Origin: Spectribacter hydrogenoxidans
GTDB taxonomy: Bacteria > Pseudomonadota > Gammaproteobacteria > Nevskiales > Salinisphaeraceae
Length of the DNA: 64,000 nucleotides
Direction: 5' to 3'
Assembly: GCF_031846275.1 (NCBI RefSeq)
Contig: NZ_JAVRIB010000002.1
Span: forward strand, 124,001-188,000
Shown: one piece after another, positions 16,721 through 25,835 of the stretch
How positions within the stretch are numbered: the first letter of the stretch is position 1
Layout of the letters: every line of letters starts with the position of its first letter
Translations under genes and position numbers: made by a program
Notes under the pieces: generated by a model
The model's database searches: none
The model's input: the letters and a program-made list of their open reading frames with translations, nothing else
What the model was told of the DNA's origin: nothing

Positions 16721-17235
16721 TTCTCGGGCAGCGCCGGGTCGGGCATCTTCTCGAAGCTGACGTCCTGCTCGCGACGGGAGAAACGGGTGGTGTCGGTGGC
16801 GTCTTCCTGCTCACCGGTGCTGGGTTCGGCCTTGCCGATCTGCATTACCCCGTTTCGCATCTCCTTCTTGGCCTCTTCAAGGCGGGAATGCAGCGTGTCG
16901 TCGTAGGGCAGTTCGAAGGCGCGGGGCTGATCCATGGGCCGGTCGTCCGCCCCCACCGGCGTCACCCACAGATGCACTCGGCCGGGCTCGCCGGTGGACT
17001 TGTTGGGTTCGTGGATCGAGGTGGACAGCAGGATGAAGCGGTCGGGCAGGTCAACCCGGGCCGGCCAGCCCAGCACTCCCTGCAGCGAGTGCCAGGTGAC
17101 GAAATAGAAACCGGTCACCGCAGCGATGGTGCCGAGCTTCACCCACAGCGGCCAGCGGCTGTAGACGTTGAGACCCAGAATCACCACGCCCAGGGCCGCA
17201 TAGGCCAGGGCCAGGTAAAGTACCGCTTCGGTCAT
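16717..17235 (-). CDS. Hypothetical membrane protein
   Basis: 172 residues with two hydrophobic segments near the N-terminus (about 4-24 and 32-50), then a soluble domain starting DLPDRFILLSTSIHEPNKS and a charged C-terminal tail rich in D, E, R and P. No family recognised. Third gene of the operon; it overlaps the lipoprotein gene (16001-16720) by four bases, and 79 bases separate it from the ExbD-like gene. A periplasmic or cytoplasmic partner of the proton-channel-like pair is the most economical inference. Confidence 0.72.
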   Translation of the reverse strand: MTEAVLYLALAYAALGVVILGLNVYSRWPLWVKLGTIAAVTGFYFVTWHSLQGVLGWPARVDLPDRFILLSTSIHEPNKSTGEPGRVHLWVTPVGADDRPMDQPRAFELPYDDTLHSRLEEAKKEMRNGVMQIGKAEPSTGEQEDATDTTRFSRREQDVSFEKMPDPALPEK

Positions 17236-17314
17236 CCGTTGTCCTCCTGTCGGCCGATCGCGTTCGCGCCGGGTCCGTTTGTCGTTTTGTGGGCTGCATC
17301 AGCCCGGCCATCGG

Positions 17315-17920
17315 TCAGCGGTCCACGCTGACCAGAGACGCAGGCAGGGTGTTCACGTCGGTCACGCTACCGTCCCGCGCGACGGTGAACCGGGCGGCGG
17401 TCTTCTCCTGGCCCAGGCGTTCCAGCCGCACCGTTCCGTGGTAGACCACCTCCAGCCGCGGATTGACCTTGACGATCTCCACCTCGGCGTCCAGCGGGCG
17501 CTTGGTCTGGGTATTGTAGTAGTGCAGGTTGACGATGTACTCACCCGGCGCCTGCCCGCGGATGGTGACCACTTCCTGATTCAGGGGATTCTTCACCGCC
17601 TGCCCGTCCACGACCAGCTGATCGTTCACCGTGCCGCGGTCATCCCGGTCCAGGTGCATCAGGTCGGCTTCCTGATTGCGGAACCACACCACCTCGTTGC
17701 CGGGACCCTGAACCCATAGATCCAGATCATCCGGGCGGCCTTCCTCCCAGGTGGCGGTGATGATGTATTCCGCCTTGGGATCGACGATGCCGGTCTTGGT
17801 GGGCGGATTCAGGAACATGATCGCCACCAGGAACATGAAGGTGAAACCCAGCAGCGCGTTGAACAGCAGGTCGGTGAACGGGTCCTGGTCGAAGTCCCGG
17901 TGCTTGCGGCGGAACGCCAT
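17315..17920 (-). CDS. ExbD/TolR-like membrane anchor with a YfaP-like periplasmic domain
   Basis: 201 residues. The N-terminus has DPFTDLLFNALLGFTFMFL, one transmembrane helix (about 16-37) preceded by acidic residues and reminiscent of the stator helix of ExbD/TolR/MotB. The periplasmic part contains DLDLWVQGPGNEVVWF and GEYIVNLHYY, resembling the beta-sandwich repeats seen in YfaP/DUF2135-type proteins; it lacks a normal ExbD peptidoglycan/TonB-binding domain. It lies 22 bases downstream of the ExbB/MotA-like gene. It probably forms the second half of a proton-driven complex with an unusual effector domain (inference). Confidence 0.7.
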   Translation of the reverse strand: MAFRRKHRDFDQDPFTDLLFNALLGFTFMFLVAIMFLNPPTKTGIVDPKAEYIITATWEEGRPDDLDLWVQGPGNEVVWFRNQEADLMHLDRDDRGTVNDQLVVDGQAVKNPLNQEVVTIRGQAPGEYIVNLHYYNTQTKRPLDAEVEIVKVNPRLEVVYHGTVRLERLGQEKTAARFTVARDGSVTDVNTLPASLVSVDR

Positions 17921-17942
17921 GATGCGGTGCGTGCAGGCCGGG

Positions 17943-18689
17943 TTAGACCGCCAGCCGGCGTTCGGCGAAATGCACCACGCGGGCCAGCAGGCTGTCCGCA
18001 GCGCGGTCGAGCATCAGGTACTGCAGGCCCAGCACCATGCTGGCGCTAAGGCCCGTCAGGGTGGTGTAGAGGGCCACGCTCATGCCTTCGCTCATGCTGC
18101 CCAGCAGTTGCTGGACCGCGGCCACGTCGAAGGAGCCGGCACTGTCCACCGCCCCCAGCATGATGATGAAACCGATGACCGTGCCCAGCAGGCCGAGCTT
18201 GATCAGCAGGCCGGTCACGAACCAGCCGAACTCGTGGGTACCGCGGATGCGTTCGTTGAGCACGTCAGTTAGCTGGCTGTACTCGGGCGAGGACAGGCCG
18301 TTGCGCTGCCGGCGCGCCAGTAGCCCCGCCAGATAGTCGCCGCAAAGCGAGTCCGGCAGCCGCCGGTTGCCGCTGGCAAGCTCGCCGTCGTGGTCGAGCT
18401 GCAGCCCCGGGCCCTCGAACTGCGCGCCTTCGATCTCGTCGAAACGCCGGATCTCGCGCGACAGCCACAGGCTTCGGGCGCCGCAGTGCAGGCTGGCCCC
18501 GACGAACGCCAGCATGATCAGCAGGCACAGCCGGGTGGCGTCCTGGCTGAGCAACTCGTCGATGATGCCGAAGTCGCGGGCGAGGTAGGCGGTGAAGCCG
18601 ACCACGCCGACCAGAATCAGCCAGGCCTGCAGCAATCCGTAGGCCGGAGGTGAGGCAAGGGTGCGGTTGATGGCTGGGGGCGGGTTCAT
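17943..18689 (-). CDS. MotA/TolQ/ExbB family proton-channel-like protein
   Basis: 248 residues with two early transmembrane helices (about 20-45 and 52-75), a long cytoplasmic region (80-155), and two late helices. The late helices include the glycine/threonine-rich GLLIKLGLLGTVIGFIIML and LYTTLTGLSASMVLGL segments, the family signature in which TolQ/ExbB/MotA proteins line the proton path. The ATG at 18689 starts MNPPPAINR; the longer open frame upstream is low quality. First gene of the operon with 17315-17920, 16717-17235 and 16001-16720. It is not next to tonB, tolA or flagellar genes. Confidence 0.8.
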   Translation of the reverse strand: MNPPPAINRTLASPPAYGLLQAWLILVGVVGFTAYLARDFGIIDELLSQDATRLCLLIMLAFVGASLHCGARSLWLSREIRRFDEIEGAQFEGPGLQLDHDGELASGNRRLPDSLCGDYLAGLLARRQRNGLSSPEYSQLTDVLNERIRGTHEFGWFVTGLLIKLGLLGTVIGFIIMLGAVDSAGSFDVAAVQQLLGSMSEGMSVALYTTLTGLSASMVLGLQYLMLDRAADSLLARVVHFAERRLAV

Positions 18690-18822
18690 GATTGTCCGCA
18701 ACATTACAGCAATGTCTATGCCGTCGGATAAGACGCGGTTACGCCGACCCGGCACGGGCCGGACGCCCCGGGATCGGGACGCAGGGTGACGCTGCGCGCC
18801 GCAATCGCGACAGCCCGCGTCA

Positions 18823-20118
18823 TCACCCGATGTTGGTCGGATCGCCGAAGGTATCGCGCACGATGTTGCGGTACCAGCTACGGGCATACCCCGCCACCCG
18901 GGCCCGGTCGTCCACCGAGGCCGCTAGTGGCGAGGTGCCGCCAGCATCCTCTATGGCCGCGAAATGCCGTCCGTTGAGGTCGTAGACCTGGGACACACTG
19001 ATGCCGTGATCGGGCGTGACCAGGCTGTAGCAGGCGTTGATCAGCCGGGTGCCCGCAAAGGTGTCACCAGCCAGGCTGGCGGCGATGGCGTGCGCGCAGA
19101 TCTTGCCCTGCACGTTGGCGGCGTAGCCGGATTTCGGCATCGGCCCGCCCTGGCAGGCATCGCCGAGCACGTGCACGCGGCGATGGCGGGTGGATTCGAA
19201 GCTGCGGTGGTCTACCGGCGCCCAGTCGCTGATGTCGGTCAGGTCCACGTCCCGGGCCAGGGCCCCGGCAATCTGCGGCGGAATCACGTTGATCACGTCG
19301 GCGCGGACGCGCTCGCCACCAGCGGTAACCAGCGTCCGGTTGCCGGCGTCCACCGCGACTACCGCGCCGCCCTGCGGCCGCCCGATCCATTCGATGCGCT
19401 CGCCGTAGTGCTCCGCCCAGCCGGCCCGGAACAGCGCCTCCTTGGAAAAATGGTCCTTGGCGTCCAGCAAAAGGAGCTTGGCCCGCGGCTTGTGCTGCTC
19501 GAGAAAGTGGCCGATCAGGCTGGCCCGCTCATAGGGGCCGGGCGGACAGCGATAGGGGTTCGGCGGAATGGCGATGGCCACCACCCCGTCCTCCGGCATC
19601 GCCCGGAGCTGGTTGCGCAGGTTGACGATCTGGTCGCGATCCGCGGTCCAGGCATGGGGCAGGGCGTCGGTGACCTTGGGGCCGTAGCCCTCGATCGGGA
19701 ACCAGTCGAAATCGATGCCCGGGGCGACCACCAGATGATCCGCGGCCAGCGTGTCGCCATCGGGCAGGCGCACGCGCCGGGCCACCGGATCAAGATCGCG
19801 GACGTCGGCCTGCACGACGTTCACCCCGGCCGCAGCCAGGGCGCGGTGATCAACCGTGATTGCCTCGATCGGGTTGAGCCCGGCGACTACCGTGTTGCAG
19901 AACGGCCCGGTGGCCAACCGGGTCCGGCGTTCGATCAGCGTGACCGACACGGCCGGCGCGATCGCCCGCAGGTAGCGGGCGCAGGTGGCGCCGCCAAAGC
20001 CGCCGCCGACAATCACCACCCGGCCCTCGGCCGGGGTCGCCGAGAATCCCGCCCCGAACATGCCGAGACCGGCGATGCCGGCAGCGCCCCGCAGTAGCTC
20101 GCGCCGGGACAGGCCCAT
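18823..20118 (-). CDS. fccB: Flavocytochrome c sulfide dehydrogenase, flavoprotein subunit
   Basis: 431-residue periplasmic FAD enzyme that oxidises sulfide to sulfur/polysulfide and passes electrons to the cytochrome subunit. The N-terminus has a Tat signal, SRRELLRGAAG. The FAD-binding motif is VVIVGGGFGGATCARYL (about 33-50). Family cysteines lie in GPFCNTVVAGL and in NACYSLVTP near the C-terminus, and RCPPGPYER is characteristic of FCSD flavoproteins. The start codon overlaps the fccA stop (TGATG). Sulfide:quinone reductases lack the Tat signal and the paired cytochrome gene, so FCSD is preferred. Confidence 0.92.
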   Translation of the reverse strand: MGLSRRELLRGAAGIAGLGMFGAGFSATPAEGRVVIVGGGFGGATCARYLRAIAPAVSVTLIERRTRLATGPFCNTVVAGLNPIEAITVDHRALAAAGVNVVQADVRDLDPVARRVRLPDGDTLAADHLVVAPGIDFDWFPIEGYGPKVTDALPHAWTADRDQIVNLRNQLRAMPEDGVVAIAIPPNPYRCPPGPYERASLIGHFLEQHKPRAKLLLLDAKDHFSKEALFRAGWAEHYGERIEWIGRPQGGAVVAVDAGNRTLVTAGGERVRADVINVIPPQIAGALARDVDLTDISDWAPVDHRSFESTRHRRVHVLGDACQGGPMPKSGYAANVQGKICAHAIAASLAGDTFAGTRLINACYSLVTPDHGISVSQVYDLNGRHFAAIEDAGGTSPLAASVDDRARVAGYARSWYRNIVRDTFGDPTNIG

Positions 20119-20429
20119 CAGGGGGTCGACTCCAGCTCGGCGAAGTAGTCGGCCAGACGGGCCAGTTCCTGCGGGCCGTAGGCCGGCGCGACACGATTCA
20201 TTACGTCGCCGCCCCCGGCCGCGAATTCGGCCATGCGGGCGAGAAACCGCTCGCGTGGCATGCCGGCCAGGTCCGGAATGTCGCCCTCCGAACGGCCGGC
20301 CGGGCCGTGGCAGCCGAGGCAGGCCAGGGCCAGCGGCGGCGCCGGCGGTGGCGCCGGATCGTCGCTGCAGCCGGTGACCGCGGCCGCCATCAGCAGGATG
20401 ATTCGCAGGATGTGGGTCGACGTGTGCAT
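20118..20429 (-). CDS. fccA: Monohaem cytochrome c lipoprotein, flavocytochrome c subunit
   Basis: 103 residues: a lipoprotein signal (MHTSTHILRIILLMAAAVTGC), a proline-rich linker DDPAPPPAPP, then a class I cytochrome c domain with one haem motif, CLGCH. A Met ligand is plausible in LAGMPRERF. It is the electron acceptor of FccB, with which it overlaps by one base (TGATG). The length and single haem resemble the small Chlorobium-type subunit rather than the 21 kDa dihaem Allochromatium type. The lipid anchor would tether the complex to a membrane. The start at 20429 is chosen because the signal begins there. Confidence 0.88.
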   Translation of the reverse strand: MHTSTHILRIILLMAAAVTGCSDDPAPPPAPPLALACLGCHGPAGRSEGDIPDLAGMPRERFLARMAEFAAGGGDVMNRVAPAYGPQELARLADYFAELESTP

Positions 20430-20546
20430 GGTCTGTTGCGAGTCCGCAGAATGGCGACAGGGTCGCCGGCATCGATTGGTTCCCGAGTTGTTCGCCGCTG
20501 CGACCAAAGTCTTATGTTGCAGCGCGCGAACGGTCGTGAGCCCCGC

Positions 20547-20561
20547 GTGACACTGTGTCAC
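20547..20561. promoter_or_regulatory. Perfect 7+1+7 palindrome in the fccA-acs intergenic region
   Basis: GTGACACTGTGTCAC has perfect seven-base arms around a central T. It lies 118 bases upstream of the fccA start and 73 bases upstream of the sigma-54-like -24 box of acs. That fits either an operator for the divergent genes or an activator site for the acs promoter. It does not match CRP, whose half-sites are six bases apart rather than seven. Confidence 0.45.
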
Positions 20562-20619
20562 ACTCGAAGGGGTTTGACAGTTGCCGCGTGCAGGCGTGTT
20601 CACGGCACTGGGCGGATCA

Positions 20620-20635
20620 TGGCACGCAACGTGCT
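20620..20635 (+). promoter_or_regulatory. Candidate sigma-54 promoter of acs
   Basis: TGGCACGCAACGTGCT matches the -24 half TGGCACG fully and has TGCT for the -12 half, with GG (20621-20622) and GC (20633-20634) ten bases apart. The acs ATG is 95 bases further on. An alternative sigma-70-like pair is listed at 20659-20686. Confidence 0.4.
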
Positions 20636-20658
20636 AAAGGGTACGTCAGCCGGCGGTT

Positions 20659-20686
20659 TTGCGCTTGCAACCGCCCGAGTTACATA
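20659..20686 (+). promoter_or_regulatory. Alternative sigma-70-like promoter of acs
   Basis: TTGCGC (20659-20664) and TACATA (20681-20686) are 16 bases apart, placing a start site about 35 bases before the acs ATG. The match is moderate. The rest of the 20430-20729 gap holds only the palindrome and the sigma-54-like box. Confidence 0.3.
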
Positions 20687-20729
20687 ACAGTCAGCGAGAT
20701 TCAAACGGAATCGGAGGCGAAAGACAGAC

Positions 20730-22682
<1,953 letters not shown>

Positions 22683-22685
22683 ATC

Positions 22686-23021
22686 ATGATCGGCACGACG
22701 CGGTTGACGCCGCAGGCACTGGAACAGCGGCTGGCCGATGGCGGCCGGCCGTTGCTGGTCACCTTCATCAAGCCGGATTGTCCCTGGTGTGAACGCCAGA
22801 TACCGCAGCTGGAGGAACTGGCGGCGCAGTGGGGCGATCGCGTGGACATCGCGCTGGTGGATCTGGCGGACGACCCCTCGCTGGTGCAGACCCATGAGCT
22901 GCGTGGCGCGCCGACACTGATGCTGTTTCAGGACGGCCAGCGTCTCGGCGTCAAGAACGGGTTCCAGCGCCGCCAGCAACTTGATGCCTTTCTGCAACAT
23001 CACGCGGGAGATGCCGCATGA
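22686..23021 (+). CDS. Thioredoxin-like protein
   Basis: 111 residues with a thioredoxin fold and active site CPWCERQIP (CxxC) in place of the usual CGPC, and the cis-proline stretch ELRGAPTLMLF near residue 78. There is no signal peptide, so it is cytoplasmic. It starts three bases after acs and overlaps the rhodanese gene by four bases, so the three are probably co-transcribed. Likely a reductant or thiol carrier for the neighbouring rhodanese (inference). Confidence 0.85.
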   Translation: MIGTTRLTPQALEQRLADGGRPLLVTFIKPDCPWCERQIPQLEELAAQWGDRVDIALVDLADDPSLVQTHELRGAPTLMLFQDGQRLGVKNGFQRRQQLDAFLQHHAGDAA

Positions 23022-23401
23022 GCGATCCCCTCACGGCCGCGGCGATGGTCGAGGCTGCCGAGCGCGATATTCGAACCCTGAGCGTGGATGAAGCCGGTCA
23101 ATGGCTCGGTCGCGAGGGCGTGCTGTTCGTGGACGTGCGCGATATCCGCGAACTGGATCGCGATGGCCGGATTCCCGGTGCCTATCACTGCCCGCGCGGC
23201 ATGCTCGAGTTCTGGCTGGATCCGGCCTCGCCTTACCACAAGCCGGAACTGGCGGCCGCGCCGCAGTTGCTGTTCTTCTGTCGCAGTGGCTGGCGCTCGG
23301 CCCTTGCCGCACACACGGCATACCGCATGGGCCGGGCCGATGCCGCGCATATCGCCGGCGGCTTCGAGGCCTGGCGGGATGCCGGTCATGAGTCTTCATG
23401 A
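23018..23401 (+). CDS. Rhodanese-like sulfurtransferase
   Basis: 127-residue single-domain rhodanese. The domain has VLFVDVRDIRELDRDGRIPGAYH (split: VLFVDVRDIREL, then DRDGRIPGAYH) and the active-site loop LFFCRSGWRSALAA, with Cys as the sulfur-carrying nucleophile. It probably transfers sulfane sulfur in the cytoplasm and may link to the sulfide oxidation capacity encoded by fccAB. Its stop directly precedes the AT-rich phaP promoter region. Confidence 0.9.
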   Translation: MSDPLTAAAMVEAAERDIRTLSVDEAGQWLGREGVLFVDVRDIRELDRDGRIPGAYHCPRGMLEFWLDPASPYHKPELAAAPQLLFFCRSGWRSALAAHTAYRMGRADAAHIAGGFEAWRDAGHESS

Positions 23402-23403
23402 CT

Positions 23404-23420
23404 TCTGCGTCGCAAAAAAA
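23404..23420 (+). promoter_or_regulatory. Upstream operator-like site of phaP (probable PhaR site 1)
   Basis: TCTGCGTCGCAAAAAAA contains TGC-N3-GCA followed by an A run. A closely similar site occurs 75 bases downstream at 23477-23493, placing one on each side of the promoter. PhaR is known to bind AT-rich GCA-containing sites near phasin genes in other bacteria, and phaR is in this cluster; assignment here is inferred. Confidence 0.5.
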
Positions 23421-23434
23421 TTATGAACCGAGGG

Positions 23435-23463
23435 TTGAAATAGCTTCCAAAAATAACTATAAA
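23435..23463 (+). promoter_or_regulatory. Sigma-70 promoter of the phasin gene
   Basis: TTGAAA (23435-23440) and TATAAA (23458-23463) are 17 bases apart, close to consensus and embedded in an AT-rich patch that stands out from the GC-rich surroundings. It is flanked by two TGC-N3-GCA sites, as expected of a strong but repressible promoter. Confidence 0.75.
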
Positions 23464-23476
23464 TGGCGTTACGGAG

Positions 23477-23493
23477 TTTTTGCATCGCAAAAA
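23477..23493 (+). promoter_or_regulatory. Downstream operator-like site of phaP (probable PhaR site 2)
   Basis: TTTTTGCATCGCAAAAA has perfect seven-base arms (TTTTTGC/GCAAAAA) around ATC. It lies about 14 bases after the -10 box, over the early transcribed region, where a bound repressor would block initiation or elongation. Its centre is 75 bases (about seven helical turns) from site 1. Confidence 0.6.
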
Positions 23494-23524
23494 TCCGGAT
23501 GCATTTCAACCATAGGGTGACCTC

Positions 23525-23878
23525 ATGATCAACGGATTCGATGACGTGATGAATGCCGGCAAGCAACTGTTCGAGCCTGCTGCCCGGGCCGCCGATATCG
23601 GTGTCGATGCCATGGGCACGCTGGTGGAAGCCCAACTGCGCCTGGCGGATGCCTGGGTCAGCGCCGGCGCCGCGCAGTGCAAGGCGGTGGCGGATGGCGA
23701 TTGGCAGGACAGCAGCGCCATGAGCGCGCTGCAGGATGCCGGGAACGGTTACGCCGAAACCCTGCGCGCCACCGCCACTGAAACCGGCACCGCGCTACAG
23801 GCGCTGGGCCGGGAAACGGTGCAGGGCTGGACGCAGCAGTTCGACGACCTCAAGGCGGGCGCACAAGCAAGTGTCTGA
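23525..23878 (+). CDS. phaP: Phasin (PHA granule-associated protein)
   Basis: 117-residue amphipathic helical protein without cysteine-rich or catalytic motifs, starting MINGFDDVMNAGKQLFEPAAR. Its length, its alanine/glutamine-rich helices and its position immediately upstream of phaC identify it as a phasin that coats polyhydroxybutyrate granules and controls their size. It has its own near-consensus promoter with flanking operators. A strong hairpin separates it from phaC. The family is short and divergent, so the call relies partly on context. Confidence 0.82.
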   Translation: MINGFDDVMNAGKQLFEPAARAADIGVDAMGTLVEAQLRLADAWVSAGAAQCKAVADGDWQDSSAMSALQDAGNGYAETLRATATETGTALQALGRETVQGWTQQFDDLKAGAQASV

Positions 23879-23897
23879 CCTGCTGAACAGCCTCGGA

Positions 23898-23921
23898 GGC
23901 CGGCGGTCGACGCCGCCGGCC
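23898..23921 (+). terminator. Hairpin between phaP and phaC
   Basis: GGCCGGCGG (23898-23906) and CCGCCGGCC (23913-23921) form a perfect nine-base stem with a TCGACG loop. The following TTCGCGG has few T residues, so it is likely a partial terminator or an mRNA-end stabiliser that allows higher phasin than synthase expression. Confidence 0.55.
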
Positions 23922-24025
23922 TTCGCGGCCATCGGTCCCGCAGAGGACCGGTCGGCGTGGGTTCACGCCGGTGACAACCAATAGAGGCAGACCGCCATCA
24001 GGCGGCAAACGACCAGGGTGCGAGG

Positions 24026-25804
24026 ATGACGAACCAACCTGCCGACATGGCAACGGCCGGGGCGATGACGGACTTGGTCAGCAGCCGCTGGCTAAGCGAT
24101 CGCATTGCCGAACGCATCGACCGCGCGGCCGGCGTGGCGGTGGCGCGGGCCAGTTCGGGGTTGCCGCTGCCGCGAATCCTGCTGGCCTATGCCGACTGGG
24201 CCATGCATCTGGGCCTGTCCCCCGGCAAGGCCGGGCAGCTGGTCGAGGCCTGGGCGCGCCAGTACCGGCGCATGGGCCGTTTCACCCTCAACACGATGAT
24301 CCAGGGCGCGGCCGCCCCGCGCGAGGTGGAGCCCGAGGCCGGCGACCGCCGCTTTGTCGACGAGGGCTGGCGCAATCCGCCGTTCTCGCTGCTGGAACAG
24401 GCGTTTTTGCTGCGCCGGGAATGGTGGCGCGAGGCCGCCACCGGCGTGCGCGGCGTCTCCGATGAGGATGCGGCGCTGGTGCGATTCTTCAACGACCGGC
24501 TGCTGGACAGCATCGCCCCCGGCAACTTCCCGCTGACCAACCCGCAGGTGTTGCGTACCACCTGGCAGGAGAAGGGTGCCAACCTGCTGCGCGGCGCGCG
24601 CAATCTGGTGCGCGACGTCTACCGCGACAAGACCGGTCAGCCCCCGGCCGCGCTGGCGGATTTCAAGGTGGGCGAGAATCTGGCGACCACGCCGGGCCGG
24701 GTGGTGTACCGCAACCGGTTGATCGAACTGATCCAGTATGAGCCCACCACCAGGCGGGTGCACCCGGAACCGGTGCTGATCGTGCCGGCCTGGATCATGA
24801 AGTTCTACATCCTGGACCTGGCCGAGGGCCAGTCGATGGTCCGCTATCTGCTCGATCAGGGCCACACGGTGTTCATCGTGTCCTGGAAGAATCCGGATGC
24901 CGGTGACCGGGACCTGGGCATGGACGACTACCGCACCCTCGGTCCAATGGCGGCGCTGGACGCCATCGGCGAGCTGTTGCCCGAGCGGCCGGTGCACGCC
25001 ATGGGCTACTGCGTGGGCGGCACCCTGATGTCGATCACCGCCGCCACCATGGCCCGCGACGGGGACGACCGGCTGGCCTCGCTCACCCTTCTGGCGGCAC
25101 AGAGCGATTTCACCCTGGCGGGTGAGCTCAAGCTGTTTATCAACGAGGCCCAGCTCACCTGGCTGGACCACATGATGAATCGCAAGGGGGTGCTGGAGGC
25201 CGACCAGATGGCCGGGGCCTTCAAGCTGCTGCGGGCCAGCGACATGGTCTGGCAACCGTTGGTGGACAACTATCTGCTCGGTGTCGATGGCCGCGGCATC
25301 GCCCTCATGGCCTGGAATGCCGACGCCACCCGCATGCCCTACCGCATGCACACCGAGTACCTGCGCCGGCTGTATCTACACAACGAGCTGGCCCAGGGCC
25401 AGTATCTTGTTGATAGTCGCCCGATCGCGATCAAGGATATCCGGGTGCCGATCTTCGCCGTGGGCACCGAAACCGACCACATCGCTCCCTGGCACTCGGC
25501 CTACAAGATCTGTCTGCTGTCTCAGAGCGACGATCTCACCTTCCTGCTGACCAGCGGTGGCCACAACGCCGGCATCATCACTCCACCGGGCCATCCGCGC
25601 CGGCGTTATCGCCAGTACCGCTGGGGCCCGGACGACCGCTATCTGTCCCCCGACGAATTCTTCGAGCGGGCCGAACCCGAGCAGGGCTCCTGGTGGCCGG
25701 CCTGGCAGGCCTGGCTGGCGGGGCATTCCGGCAACAAGGTGGCGCCGCCGGCCATGGGCGATTCCCTGGCGGACGCCCCCGGCACCTACGTTCACCAGCG
25801 CTAA
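24026..25804 (+). CDS. phaC: Class I polyhydroxyalkanoate synthase
   Basis: 592-residue polymerase that joins (R)-3-hydroxyacyl-CoA units into PHB on the granule surface. The alpha/beta-hydrolase core carries the lipase-like box GYCVGG with nucleophile Cys329. The catalytic Asp lies in GTETDHIAPW and the His in SGGHNAGIITPP. The N-terminal part includes NFPLTNPQVLRTT, typical of class I enzymes, and length and sequence exclude the shorter class III PhaC/PhaE type. First of phaCAB-R, transcribed together. Confidence 0.97.
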   Translation: MTNQPADMATAGAMTDLVSSRWLSDRIAERIDRAAGVAVARASSGLPLPRILLAYADWAMHLGLSPGKAGQLVEAWARQYRRMGRFTLNTMIQGAAAPREVEPEAGDRRFVDEGWRNPPFSLLEQAFLLRREWWREAATGVRGVSDEDAALVRFFNDRLLDSIAPGNFPLTNPQVLRTTWQEKGANLLRGARNLVRDVYRDKTGQPPAALADFKVGENLATTPGRVVYRNRLIELIQYEPTTRRVHPEPVLIVPAWIMKFYILDLAEGQSMVRYLLDQGHTVFIVSWKNPDAGDRDLGMDDYRTLGPMAALDAIGELLPERPVHAMGYCVGGTLMSITAATMARDGDDRLASLTLLAAQSDFTLAGELKLFINEAQLTWLDHMMNRKGVLEADQMAGAFKLLRASDMVWQPLVDNYLLGVDGRGIALMAWNADATRMPYRMHTEYLRRLYLHNELAQGQYLVDSRPIAIKDIRVPIFAVGTETDHIAPWHSAYKICLLSQSDDLTFLLTSGGHNAGIITPPGHPRRRYRQYRWGPDDRYLSPDEFFERAEPEQGSWWPAWQAWLAGHSGNKVAPPAMGDSLADAPGTYVHQR

Positions 25805-25835
25805 CCGCTAACCGATTTGCAAGGAGAGTGAAACC

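Noticed and set aside
20547..20561. The fccA-acs palindrome as a CRP binding site
   Set aside because: CRP half-sites GTGA and TCAC should be six bases apart; here they are seven, so it is kept only as an unassigned palindrome.
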